A stretch of DNA of 64,000 bases, from the NCBI RefSeq assembly GCF_019320115.1, contig NC_089593.1, positions 35,163,835 to 35,227,834 on the forward strand, given 5' to 3'. The stretch's first letter is position 1. Every line of letters starts with the position of its first letter. This document shows positions 35,301 to 47,144 of the stretch, one piece after another. A program made the translations under genes and the position numbers. The notes under the pieces were generated by a model. That model saw nothing but the letters and a program-made list of their open reading frames with translations, was not told where the DNA came from and made no database searches. The stretch comes from Miscanthus floridulus. Its lineage: Eukaryota; Streptophyta; Magnoliopsida; Poales; Poaceae.

Positions 35301-36472
35301 CCCATGGTCAACTCCACAACCTAAAGGAGACCATTATAAGCAATTACAGATTAGATTTGCTAGGTGTCTAAACTCAAGGCAAGCCTAATCGGTCAGATGA
35401 CTCAATCCCCCAATTGGATCGATTGAGCACCTTTTCTTGGGAACCATCAAGCGTGGCGAGAAGACCGAGCACTCAAATAGTCGGGCGGTCAAGAAGACCG
35501 ATTTAAAAAAAGGACAAGTGCCCTCTTCATCGTAAAATGTTGATCCCAAGGAATAACTCTATGACCAGAAGACAGGTGACCAGTATTAAAGGAAAAAGCA
35601 ATGGTGTAGCTTCAACCTCTAGCTGTAGATCGCTACACATTCAAGGTCTCCCATTAGAAGATTGACAAAGTAGCATATGCAATGACTACAAGGATTAGGC
35701 TACATTTGTAATTTCCTTCAGTGTACACTCTTGAAATAATATTAAAGATGTCTTCTGGTTTCAAATTAAGTTCTTGCTTATTGTCAATTTGTGTGCAAAG
35801 CTTATTTAAGCTATGTATTTTTGGGAACACAATTACAACATTTTCAGGAAAGTAAATTGAGAGCATATTCTCAATCGAAATAATTGGCATAATTATAAAT
35901 GATAAAATTCTTGATCAATACATCCTAACATTCCACTCGGAGAAAACTATCTTTATATCAACAAGGACAAGAGGTGCATGACGTCCAGGCCCTAGAAGAC
36001 AATATCCGAAGGGTGCGAATTCGGAGCATCTAACCATTTTGGTCACATGGGTCAAGGTACACAAGTTCAAAACTCCCCTCTCATTCAATTATAAAATTAT
36101 GAAATCTATTAATGACTACATCCTTCTACATGATATACGAATACTTTAGTACCATGTATAGATCGCCCCTTTCCAACACATTTTTTTGTTTTCCTCCTAG
36201 GACTTAAATACCAGTATAACATGCTCATATGACAAGCTTTTACGACCTATTCCATAACCTCATAGCATATGAGTTGCACCATTATGATAATAGCGTCCTC
36301 TGCATGTGCATTACGATCGAGCAAATAAAGTATGGGAAATCCAAGTCAAAGAGAAAGAACAACAATTTAATTAAAAGACAAAGTACTTTTTGTGACATAT
36401 ATCCTAAATTCTACAGTACTTGGTCGTGTGAAATTTATCCGGTGCAACAGGTTACACCTGATCTCAAATGAT

Positions 36473-36792
36473 CCCAAAGTACATTTCGAAGCACTCAATC
36501 ATGAGAGGGTCTGAAGACTTGATGGAGTTCTTGACCTCAAACTGATTAAAATGTTCATTAATACCGAAGTACATATCATGTGAGGGTCCATGGCATTTGA
36601 TGGAGTGTTTGACCTCAAATGACCGAAGTACTCATAAAACCCTAAAGTGCCATCACATGAGGGTCCAAAGGCTCGACGAAGTTCTTGACCTCAAGTGATC
36701 AAAGTACTCGTTTAAACCGAAGACCAGTCACAAGAGGGGCCATTGTACTCGATGGAGCACTCGACCTCAAGTGATTAGGGTTCTCATTAATC
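36473..36792. repeat. Minisatellite, about 77-bp unit, 4 diverged copies (unit 1)
   Basis: Copies start at 36473 (91 bp), 36564 (77 bp), 36641 (77 bp) and 36718 (about 75 bp). Each has CATGAGGGTCC or a variant, then TCGATGGAG or a variant, then TTGACCTCAA and a GATCAAAGTACTC-like end. Confidence 0.8.
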
Positions 36793-37551
36793 ATTTCAAA
36801 ATTACTATCATTAGAGATCTCATGAGATCGATCTCCAGTGTTAACATGTCACAAAGGTACTCCATTTGTTTTTAAAATTGTACTATCATCTATTGGCAGG
36901 GGCCTTTCTCACAAAATTGAAAGGAACCGATTGAGGGTTGTCAAAACTAACCAAACAAAACAAAACTAGTCACCCCCATATCATCGGTTATTTCTGATGT
37001 CTTGGCTACACTTCCTTCTCCCTGACTCAAACATGCTCGGGGGCTAGAGCCTACCGTAGCCCCATTCGATGTCCTTTTAGTTATAGAAAAGCTCAGGGGT
37101 TGCCCTAAAATGACAGACATTCTAACAGCTAAGCTAATCTTTATCTAGAACATCGATCGGCATTGTTCACATAAAGATTAAGGAGGCGATCATTTACTCT
37201 TGTATGTCTCTACTCTTTATTTGAATAATTTCCTTATTCAAACAAAGAGTCGGGGGCTACCATACATATATACCTACCAAATCTCAATTTTCCTCGAACG
37301 CATGGAAGCTAGAACACCTGAACACATAGTTGCTAGGAATAATTGTATAGACAGACCGCTCGAGTCTCAAGTACACTAGCCTTACGACTTACATGAAAAC
37401 GGCACACGGCGATGCAAGAGGGAAAATTATCGACAAAACGAAACTACTTAAATGACAGAAAATGATAATGTGTTCAATATTACGAAAATTGTCCTAGGGT
37501 AGTGCTAATGTTCCACAACATGGTGATTCATGCAAGATAAAAGTCACTTAC

Positions 37552-38340
37552 CATCTTCATCATCATCATCATCAACAGAGAAACTGAGTCTCTCAATAAA
37601 GGCTATGGTCGTGGGGCGGATTCCATCAAGTAACTGTTGCGCATCTTCCGCCTGACTGCAATTGTAACCTTGTAGTATGAGGCTTGGTCAAAATCAGGCT
37701 GGTGGCTCTTGATGACTCCCACCACATGCTCAATAGTAGTGATAGATCCCTCGGTCAGTTTCTCCTCAAGAGTGGCCTGACGCTCCTTGGCAGCCTCAAG
37801 CTTGTTTTGCAACTCCTCAGCTTGCTGCTTCAAAGTCATCTTCTCCCTCTCCAGGATATCAACATGTTTGCGCAGGCCTGAGGAAAACAACACGGAGTTA
37901 GGGCCTGAAAAGCAGTGGGCGTATTTCAAAATTACATCAAAGCTTACCTTCATTACTCTCCAAAAGATCATACACCTCCTGCTGTAGCTTAACATTATTT
38001 GAGTCAGATTGCTCGACTCTTTTGAGGTCTCCTTCCCAAAGATCATAGAAACCTTGCATCTCTTGGACAAGGGCATGCAGTCGAGAGGTGTTCTCTCTAG
38101 GAGTATAGCCTTGTCCCCTTGGACCTGGACAGTGGTCATTAGAGCCATGTTTATAACCTCGGGGGTCGGGGTAGCACCGAGCTCTTTAGCAGTAGTCTTT
38201 CCGAGCCTTTGGGAGTTTTGGCGTTCCTATAAAATAGCAATTGAACGTAAAGAGATGGAAACTCAGGAAAACATGGAGAAAGTTACCAGCCAGTAACTCA
38301 CAGGTCAAGCGGGATCAAGCACTTTAGCTTCTGTCGACGC
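37552..38340 (-). pseudogene. Spliced coiled-coil gene fragment (unit 1)
   Basis: At least three - strand exons with GT...AG borders. Exon a follows an acceptor TATTTTATAG near 38219 and includes ELGATPTPEVINMALMT. It shifts frame inside, then reads VQEMQGFYDLWEGDLKRVEQ and KLQQEVYDLLESNE up to a GTAAGC donor near 37950. After an intron of about 70 bp, exon b begins at LRKHVDILEREKMTLKQQ and runs as a Lys/Glu/Gln coiled coil (EELQNKLEAAKERQATLEEKL). A second shift separates it from a tail with SVDDDDDEDG encoded by a GAT-rich run, ending at a GTAAGT donor near 37551. The family is not recognised. Position at the 3' side of element D, on the opposite strand, suggests an antisense extra gene of a gypsy element, but a captured host fragment is possible. 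Confidence 0.5.
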
Positions 38341-38456
38341 GTTCCTATAAAATAGCAATTGAACGTAAAGAGATGGAAACTCAGGAAAACATGGAGAAAG
38401 TCACCAGCTAGTAACTCACAGGTCAAGCGGGATCAAGCACTTTAGCTTCTGTCGAC
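38221..38456. repeat. 118-bp tandem duplication (unit 1)
   Basis: Copies 38221-38338 and 38339-38456 differ at two sites (TTACCAGCC versus TCACCAGCT). On the - strand each contains a short exon ending CTTGACCT, a GTGAGT donor, an intron and an acceptor TATTTTATAG, so an exon-intron pair has been doubled. The right end overlaps the first bases of the Tat-B LTR. Confidence 0.9.
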
Positions 38457-40573
38457 GCAAAAATGTGTTAATATGTCGAGCACACAGCAAGCTGGAAGGA
38501 TCTGCTTGATGGAGCAAGGCTAGAGATCCACTTGGCTTCAACACAGGACCAGTCGACCCTGTGAATTCCTCCCGAGGGCGTGCCAGTCAATTTGACCTGT
38601 AATTGATAAGGAGAGAAAGCTTATCAGTAATTTAAGGTGAAACATGTCGGTCTTGCCCAGACAGTTCCAAGTGTGCTGCTTTAGGAGTAGCCAGTGTTAG
38701 CCCACTAGATCTTCAGCACGGAGATGTTTGACCACTCACTAATGTTGCTGAGCACGCACTAGTGATGCCGACCATGAGCTATCATTGTCCTCCCACTAGT
38801 TATAGTGTGTGGTCGGACAACATTAGTGGTGGTTAGCAGCGCTGGTGAGTGGTCGGCTACACCGGTGATCTAGTGGGCCAACGGCTAGATAGGAAAAATC
38901 AATCGAATAGCCGACACGAGAAGAAAATCGACTGTTAAGGACTGTAACACTCGCAGGTTGTGATTATTTTTATGATGATGAATTTGGTGCACACAGATGT
39001 AAGTAAAATCATTAGCTAGAAAAAATATAACCAGTATGAATCATTGAGCCGAGGAGTCTGACGAGAAAGGACATAACATGCAAACAAATTGACTATCTAA
39101 TACAAATAGTTCTACAAACGCTCCAAATCTAATCCGCTATCATCAACAGTGAGGTTCGACCGGATAGATGCAACTATGATGATAACAACAAACTAAAGCC
39201 AAAGAATTCACAAAACCATCCATACCTTGACAGGTTTCTAAAAGACATGCTATATCTGTGAAGGCGCAGGCGAATTGGCTAAAAGAGCCAATTCCAGTAG
39301 AAAAAGGGTCACAGCATGTGAACAATCGACTACTCAATATGAGCAGACCTATCAACTCCTCAAACCTAACCTATCATCTTTAACAGTGGGGTTCGATCGG
39401 ATTGATGGCAGCCATAATAAAGATACCAGATTAAATCTTTAAAGAAAATGGATCTACTCATATTTAACAGGATCATGAAGACATACTATGAGCATTAAAG
39501 TGTAGGCGATCGGCTATTTAGCCGATGCAGGCATAGCAAATAGCTAAGGTCACACCTGATCGGGAACAAATCTACCAACTAGCATCCTCCAATCTAAAGT
39601 GCCATCAGTGGGGATCGACCAGATCGTTGCAGCCATAATAGAGAACTACATACCAGATTTAACTAGCCAACAAACCTCTTCAAGATCATACATGTCTTAA
39701 CCGCGTACTATGCACAATCAAGATCGAGGTAGAACAACCGATAAAATGTAACCTGTCGCTCAAAGTAAGAAATATCAATTGTCACAAAGCAAACAATGGA
39801 CTAAAAGGATATGAGGCCGATCTAGTTCGATCTTGATCGGGCATGTTGATGTTGCTGAAAAAAACTATTGACAGTAAAAACATCAGCAAGACCGGTAACT
39901 TAATGAATCTACCCGAAGGACGCCACCCTTAGGTAGAGCCGATAACTTGACCTTAATCTAATTCGAGCAGTGGAGGTCGAACTTAACTGATGCAGCCGTA
40001 CTTGAACTAGATAAAGATTGATAACTAGCTTATACTAGAGCTTGTAGCGGAGGTCGAACTTAACCGATGAAGCCTTACAAACCAAAGTATAAGCCATGAT
40101 AGTACTTATAGACAAGCCGAAGGTCAGCCGACCCGATGCAGCCCTGCTTGTTGAAGAACTTGCCAAGATCTACACTACTCCTACTCCGAAGGGTTCGCAC
40201 GAAGCCAAAAAAGTAATTTGTATTGATTGATTGGATGTCCTTTTTACAATAGTCGAGGTCCAATATTTATACCCAGAACCTAAGCATGAATCCTACTTAG
40301 TTATGACTCATTACAATCTTTGGCATAAGAGAAAACATTCATAATTTAAGATAACTTGGACCCTAATCTTTCCCTTTTTGTAGAGCCCGACATGTCTTTT
40401 CCGATGCCAACCATAGCTTATTGTCGTTATCTATTAGCATTATCTGAAGAGAGCTGATTCTAGTGCTGCATTTGAATCAGCTAATATCGACCCTTATGCA
40501 ATCGATTCCTTGATGGTGTGATCTTGGGAGCTCCGAGTTTCCGCGCTCTTCTTCCCAAATTTTGGTGTAAACA
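38453..40573 (-). mobile_element. Tat-B LTR (unit 1)
   Basis: Related to the Tat-A LTRs: it opens CGACGCAAAAATGTG (Tat-A TGACACAAAAATGTG), carries the same AGGTTCGA...GATGCAGC repeated motif, and ends GGTGTAAACA at 40573 followed by a purine-tract complement CATGCCTCCC. It is longer (2.12 kb) partly because of a fold-back insertion at 38696-38882. It is a separate, more distant family member, - orientation, 3' LTR side. Confidence 0.8.
38696..38882. mobile_element. Fold-back MITE in the Tat-B LTR (unit 1)
   Basis: The 16-bp ends GTTAGCCCACTAGATC and GATCTAGTGGGCCAAC are inverted repeats with one mismatch. Inside, TGACCACTCACTAATGTTGC pairs loosely with the complement of the right half, so nearly the whole 187 bp can fold. 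It is absent from both Tat-A LTRs at the corresponding place. No clear target duplication. Confidence 0.65.
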
Positions 40574-41547
40574 CATGCCTCCCAATTTTGGGATAAAAGT
40601 AATTTTATTCCAAAATTACCACGTCTATACTCCCAATAGGTCTGTAGTCATGGGTAGAGAATCTTGATCTGGGGTCTACTATCTGTCACCATTTTTGCCA
40701 GCTTATGAGCCCATGCTTTAAAACTTTACGTGAGCATCATTGCTTCATGAGCGCTTGGATCCATCTTTTCAGACCGACTATAAATGTCTATCCGACTCTG
40801 GCGAGAGCAACTAAACAACTTAGTTATGTTTCTCTTCTGCTTGCTTCCTCGAGTGCCCTTGGCTCCACTAGACCCTCCATGGTCTAATTCCTTGCTATGA
40901 GGATCTTGAGTGGTTAGAAGAATTCTTGTGCATAGGGTGATTGTGTCGCTCATTTTAGCGCCTTGTCGAGCAAGGGGATCAGCTACTGCGGTTAGAAGAA
41001 TTCTTGTGACATCACCTGAGTTTTCTCACCATGATCGTAGAGCTGTTCTAGTGTTTGCAAGGGTTAAAATGTGTGGACACCTTCCCCTTGTTTGCTTCAG
41101 CAAATGCTCGCCGGGGAAACCACATACTTCTTTCCCACGGTTTCCCAGCCACCGAGAAATGGGCATCTTTTAGTAGGCGGCTGTCTTTCCAATTATTTCC
41201 CAGTCACCGAGAAATCTATTGGGTATATGGGCATCTTTTAAGCAGGCGGCCTTTCCTCTTCCCCTAACACAATTCTATCAGCAGGCCAATATGACTTGGT
41301 CCATGATGACCTTCTGTCTTGTGGGGATCTGGACTCCCTTCAATCCAAAGAAGTCTTACTGGGTTGATCGTCAGTTAATGTAAACCTTTCGTATCAATCC
41401 CATGATATTTTGTAACTATGGGAAGCAATAAGTCCGAATCTATTGTCTTTTTGTGATCCGTCCCTTGAATTTCTAGAGTGTCGATCTGTTTCCATATCTG
41501 ACTTTAATTCCATAACCCCGACAAAGCCTATCTTCTCACCGCCCGAG

Positions 41548-41557
41548 CTATATATAT
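41548..41557 (+). promoter_or_regulatory. TATA box of Tat-B antisense gene 2 (unit 1)
   Basis: CTATATATAT 100 bp upstream of the ATG at 41648, on the strand opposite to the element, matching the Tat-A arrangement. Confidence 0.55.
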
Positions 41558-41647
41558 GTGCCACGGCTGTGGATTGAAAAACAACCTGCTTCGTCCCAAA
41601 CCTTCTATGTCCTTGGTGTGATTTTGCTTTCCCATAGGTTTGAAGGC

Positions 41648-41764
41648 ATGGAGAGTGGCAAGAGGTCTGCTAAGGAGGCCTTTAATGGGTCTGTTTCACC
41701 ACGCTAGTGTCTTCGTCATCAGAAGGGTGTAACGCAGGATGCTCCCATCATCTCAGAACATGGG
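41648..41764 (+). pseudogene. Tat-B antisense gene 2, 5' exon only (unit 1)
   Basis: Begins MESGKRSAKEAFNGS, comparable with MAGEDNRGKRTAENLL of the Tat-A gene (shared GKR(S/T)A core). A TAG at 41705-41707 breaks it, and the copia LTR cuts it off at 41765. Confidence 0.5.
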
Positions 41765-43670
41765 TGAAAGGTCCTAATGGCTAGAGGGGGGGGGTGAATA
41801 GCCTATTAAAAATTTCTACAAAAACACTTAACAAACCAGTTAGACAATTATGAGGCGAAGCAAGTGTTGCACTAGCCTACTAAAATTGCAAGCCACCTAC
41901 CACAATTCTAGTTTGTATAGTTTCTATCCACACAATAGCTATGTCACTACACTAAGTTAGTGCACTCTCAAAGGCTAACTAAAGAGCCTCACTAACCAAA
42001 CTAACAAGCTCTCACAACTAGCTACACTAAAGAGCTTGACAACTAGTTTGCGGTAATGTAAAGAGAGTGAGCAAGATGGTTATACCGCCGAGTCGATGAG
42101 TGAACCAATCAATCACAAGAATGAATACCAATGAAGACCAATAATCTCAGAATCAAATGATGACACAATGATTTTTTACCGAGGTTCACTTGCTTGCCGA
42201 CAAGCTAGTCCTCGTTGTGGCGATTCACTCACTTGGAGGTTCACACGCTAATTGGCATCACAGCCAAACCCTCAATAGGGTGCCGCACAACCAACACAAG
42301 ATGAGGATCACACAAGCCATGAGCAATTCACTAGAGTACCTTTTGGCTCTCCGCCAGGGAAAGGTCAAGAACCCCTCACAAGCACCACGATCGGAGCTAG
42401 AGACAATCACCAACCTCCGCTCAACAATCCTCGCTGCTCCAAGCAGTCTAGGTGGCGGCAATCACAAAGACTAACAAGCGAATCCCGCAGCAAAACACGA
42501 ACACCAAGTGCCTCTAGATACAAACACTCAAGCAATGCACTTGGATTCACTCCCAATCTCACAAAGATGTTGAATCAATGATGGAAATGAATGGGAGGGC
42601 TTTGGCTAAGCTCACAAGGTTGCTATGTCAATGCAATATGGCCAAGAGAGTGAGCTTGAGCTAGCCATGGGACTTAAAAGAAGCCCCCATGAAATAGAGC
42701 CGTTGTACCACTGGGCATAACTCGGGGTGACCGGACTCTCCGGTTAGATCGACCGGACGCACCCTTCCAGCGTCCGGTCAACGGATGGCTGCCATGTCAA
42801 CCCTCTCTTCAAATACTAAGCGCCCAATCCCAACGGTCAAGTGATGACCGGACGTAGCACAGTGCCATGACTAGACACAGGACCCCAGTGTCCGGTCACT
42901 TTTAGTAAGGTTCCAGCTGTGACCGGATGTGTCAGTTAGATCATGACCGGATGCATGACCCTAGCGTCCGGTCATTTCTAGTAAGCCTCCACTCACGACC
43001 GGACACGTCCGGTCATGCTCAATCGGACTCACCTAGCGTCCAGTCACACATAGTCTCCTCTGTGCACTACCACGTCAGCAGGACCGGATGCACATATCCA
43101 GCGTCCGGTCACTCTGTGAAATCCTGTCTTTTCTATACAGGGCGCCAGTGGCACTGTTAGACTGTCCGCACTCTATGGGCGAACACTCCGCCGGTGAAGT
43201 TTCTTACCCTTGCTCAAATGTGCCAACCACCAAGTGTATCACCTTGTGCACATGTGTGTTAGCATATTTTTCACAAACATTTTCAAGGGTGTTAGCACTC
43301 CACTAGATCCTAAATGCATATGCAAGGAGTTAGAGCATCTAGTGGCACTTTGATAACCGCATTTCGATATGAGTTTCACCCCTCTTAATAGTATGGCTAT
43401 CGATCCTAAATATGGTCACACTCACTAAGTGTCTCGATCACCAAAACAAAAATGGCTCCTACAATTTATACCTTTGCCTTGAGCCTTTTGTTTTTCTCTT
43501 TCTTCTTTTCAAGTCCAAGCACTTGATCATCACCATGGCATCGCCATCATCATGTCATGATCTTCATTTGCTTCACCACTTGGAATGTTCTACCTATCTC
43601 ATGATTACTTGATAAACTAGGGTAGCACTTAGGGTTTCATCAATTCACCAAAACCAAACTAGAGCTTTCA
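41765..43670 (-). mobile_element. Copia-type LTR (unit 1)
   Basis: 1,906 bp with 6-bp inverted ends TGAAAG...CTTTCA. On the - strand a purine tract CCAAAAAGGGGGAGAT lies just before the LTR start, so orientation is - and the element body is to the right. The left flank ATGGG (41760-41764) would be the 5-bp target duplication, partner lost. RNase H at 44816-44918 shows the copia class, SIRE/Maximus-like by its LTR pattern. Confidence 0.8.
42725..43125. repeat. ACCGGAC/GTCCGGT array in the copia LTR (unit 1)
   Basis: About 13 half sites of GACCGGA(C/T) and (G/T)GTCCGGTC alternate over 400 bp, often paired as GACCGGAYGC ... CCAGCGTCCGGTCA. The block lies in the middle of the LTR. Confidence 0.85.
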
Positions 43671-44920
43671 ATCTCCCCCTTTTTGGTAATTGATGACAAC
43701 CCTTTCACAAAGATATGAATTGAAATTCAATTGAATCCATGTTGCCTATCCAAGCATATTACCATGTGTAAAAGGATATGGACAAGTTTCATGAACTCCA
43801 AATGGTAGCAATTGCTCCCCCCACATATATGCTAAGAGTTTGGATTGTAGCTTGCACATATGCTTAGATAGGAAATATAAGAGACAATGTCTACCAAATG
43901 ATGCTAAGGTATAAAAGATGGACCTTTGAAGCGTGATACCAATCGGAGTGCACCAATATACCATCCTTAGCACCATAGTTAGCTCGATACCACTTGGAAA
44001 TGAAATCACTAGATAACCTATGCATGCTAGTTTTTCATTTCATCATTCAAACCTACAACTAGCATACACCACACAAGCATGGATATTGAAATTTAAAACT
44101 TGTGCCATGCAAGCAAACATATGAAATGCACATTCAAATGCACCATACAAGTTCATGAGCTTGCTCCCCCTACTTGTGTGCTCAAAATTTTAATTGATCC
44201 CCTTCCTTTGTCATATCTCTCCCCCTATGTCAAATTCTACCCCTTTGTTGTGTTTTCACTATCTTAGTACACTAATATCTTTGTTTTTCTCCCCACTATA
44301 CTAATATCACTAATATCTTTGTTATCACTAATATCTTTGTTTTTCTCCCCCTTTGTCATCAATGACCACAAAGGTTCAAAATGTAGATAGGTTGAGATTA
44401 TCAATGTCAATCAATAGGGTGAGGATCATTTTCTCAAATTTGGTCCAATCTAGATCATTTGCCAAAGATATTTAACTCGGTTTGATCTAAGGACAAGCTT
44501 CTTCACACCTCCAAATAAGGGTTATCTTGTACCATGTTGAGTTAAACACTTAGAGCTCATTTTCTAGATTAAACACTAGGTTTACAAGCCCACAAACATG
44601 TCATATGCTACCACTAGATTAAAATAAGCATAGAAGCAATAGTGGTACCATATAATCATCAAATTCATTTGATTTTCATGAATGAGCCTATTAAATGTGA
44701 AAGATGTCTAGATGCACTAAACATGTCCTTAGCAATGATGTATGCCATGCCAATCAACTTTTACCTTGGATTGCTCGGAGGAGAGGCATGTCATATGAGT
44801 GGGGGGGGGGGTGCATCAACACATATTTGAGAAATCCAATATGTTCAACTCATTCCTTAGCTTGCAAAACATTTTCTCATCCAATCGCTTGGTGAATATA
44901 TCTACAAGTTGATGTGAAGG
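43671..44920 (-). mobile_element. Copia element 3' internal region, truncated (unit 1)
   Basis: Purine tract at 43671-43686, then an AT-rich untranslated stretch with CTCCCCC(T)n-type boxes (44165, 44230, 44345), typical of the long 3' leader of SIRE-like elements. The far end contains the last codons of pol. The element stops at the duplication boundary. Confidence 0.7.
44816..44918 (-). pseudogene. Copia RNase H C-terminus (unit 1)
   Basis: Reads HQLVDIFTKRLDEKMF and CKLRNELNILDFSN before the stop, the well-known end of copia RNase H (…LADIFTKPLD…). Only about 34 codons remain. The - strand frame upstream of it (to 45001) is made of unrelated sequence across the duplication junction. Confidence 0.85.
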
Positions 44921-46824
44921 ATCACAACATCGGAAGGTTATCCACACCATGTGATCAGAGACCCGCATATCTCTATTTACCGATGAGAGATCAGAAACCA
45001 TACACTTCGTTGAGATAGCTCAGCCAGGATTTTACATGAAGCTGTGTCTGAGAGGTTGGATAGATGATACCATGCCAATCAAGAAAGGAGACCCCAGTCA
45101 CTCGATTATTTCTATAGCAATTGCCCAGCAACAGTTCGATGAAGTCATTTGCGACATCAAATCCAGCATAAACATTACCCAAAGTAATCTATGATAATGT
45201 TCTATAATTCGAGCCCTACTGCACACAACCATGCATTTGAGGTTTGCATGCAGATCAGTTGACTCGCCACGTAAGGAATCATAGATAACGTCTGCGTACG
45301 CATCGGGCATTCATATGTGCCACGGATTTCATAGTCTTGGACATAGGTCAGATCCCAAACACCCCCATAATTTTGGGCCATCCTTTCCTACATACCACCA
45401 ACGCTACTATCTACGCTAGAACAGTCGAGGTCTATTTCTACCTCAAAGAAAGAATAGAGCAATTCCCCTTTTACCATCCCATCAATGCATCCACCTGACG
45501 AGTGCGAACTGGCAGGCCAAGGAGAAGGGCTCTGAGGTCTGGTGGCCTCAACAATGCAGAGCGTTACTGAAACAGCCCGAGTAGGGCTATACCGGCTCAA
45601 TCAACACCTTTTTTAGGTGGAACGAATCCCCTAACAAAGGGAAGTTGAAAGCCCCATGGTCAACTCCACAACCTAAAGGAGACCATTATAAGCAATTACA
45701 GATTAGATTTGCTAGGTGTCTAAACTCAAGGCAAGCCTAATCGGTCAGATGACTCAATCCCCCAATTGGATCGATTGAGCACCTTTTCTTGGGAACCATC
45801 AAGCGTGGCGAGAAGACCGAGCACTCAAATAGTCGGGCGGTCAAGAAGACCGATTTAAAAAAAGGACAAGTGCCCTCTTCATCGTAAAATGTTGATCCCA
45901 AGGAATAACTCTATGACCAGAAGACAGGTGACCAGTATTAAAGGAAAAAGCAATGGTGTAGCTTCAACCTCTAGCTGTAGATCGCTACACATTCAAGGTC
46001 TCCCATTAGAAGATTGACAAAGTAGCATATGCAATGACTACAAGGATTAGGCTACATTTGTAATTTCCTTCAGTGTACACTCTTGAAATAATATTAAAGA
46101 TGTCTTCTGGTTTCAAATTAAGTTCTTGCTTATTGTCAATTTGTGTGCAAAGCTTATTTAAGCTATGTATTTTTGGGAACACAATTACAACATTTTCAGG
46201 AAAGTAAATTGAGAGCATATTCTCAATCGAAATAATTGGCATAATTATAAATGATAAAATTCTTGATCAATACATCCTAACATTCCACTCGGAGAAAACT
46301 ATCTTTATATCAACAAGGACAAGAGGTGCATGACGTCCAGGCCCTAGAAGACAATATCCGAAGGGTGCGAATTCGGAGCATCTAACCATTTTGGTCACAT
46401 GGGTCAAGGTACACAAGTTCAAAACTCCCCTCTCATTCAATTATAAAATTATGAAATCTATTAATGACTACATCCTTCTACATGATATACGAATACTTTA
46501 GTACCATGTATAGATCGCCCCTTTCCAACACATTTTTTTGTTTTCCTCCTAGGACTTAAATACCAGTATAACATGCTCATATGACAAGCTTTTACGACCT
46601 ATTCCATAACCTCATAGCATATGAGTTGCACCATTATGATAATAGCGTCCTCTGCATGTGCATTACGATCGAGCAAATAAAGTATGGGAAATCCAAGTCA
46701 AAGAGAAAGAACAACAATTTAATTAAAAGACAAAGTACTTTTTGTGACATATATCCTAAATTCTACAGTACTTGGTCGTGTGAAATTTATCCGGTGCAAC
46801 AGGTTACACCTGATCTCAAATGAT

Positions 46825-47144
46825 CCCAAAGTACATTTCGAAGCACTCAATCATGAGAGGGTCTGAAGACTTGATGGAGTTCTTGACCTCAAACTGATTA
46901 AAATGTTCATTAATACCGAAGTACATATCATGTGAGGGTCCATGGCATTTGATGGAGTGTTTGACCTCAAATGACCGAAGTACTCATAAAACCCTAAAGT
47001 GCCATCACATGAGGGTCCAAAGGCTCGACGAAGTTCTTGACCTCAAGTGATCAAAGTACTCGTTTAAACCGAAGACCAGTCACAAGAGGGGCCATTGTAC
47101 TCGATGGAGCACTCGACCTCAAGTGATTAGGGTTCTCATTAATC
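46825..47144. repeat. Minisatellite, about 77-bp unit (unit 2)
   Basis: Same four copies as at 36473-36792. Confidence 0.8.

Larger units (their letters stand above)
40574..41764 (-). mobile_element. Tat-B 3' internal region (unit 1)
   Basis: Starts with the purine tract and the same TTTTGGGATAAAAGTAATTT-type block as Tat-A (18971 onward), then diverges. No trace of the PMD-like gene is seen, so that part is deleted or replaced. Short repeats lie within: GGTTAGAAGAATTCTTGTG at about 40912 and 40990, and a 50-60 bp block beginning TTTCCCAG(C/T)CACCGAGAAAT at 41141 and 41197. It ends at the copia insertion. Confidence 0.65.
34569..44920. repeat. 10,352-bp tandem duplication, unit 1
   Basis: The sequence from ATCACAACATCGGAAGG at 34569 to GATGTGAAGG at 44920 is repeated at once at 44921-55272 with an exact offset of 10,352. 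I found no difference in the parts compared, including a 9-base and an 11-base G run. The unit cuts across several older elements, so it is a segment duplication, not a transposon. Confidence 0.95.

Noticed and set aside
37603..38148. 181-codon - strand ORF taken as one protein
   Set aside because: It reads through a GT-AG intron and changes into the wrong frame at both ends; the real exons use other frames in part.
44816..45001. 61-codon - strand ORF across the duplication junction
   Set aside because: Only its last 34 codons are copia RNase H; the rest is unrelated sequence joined by the duplication. A fortuitous chimera.
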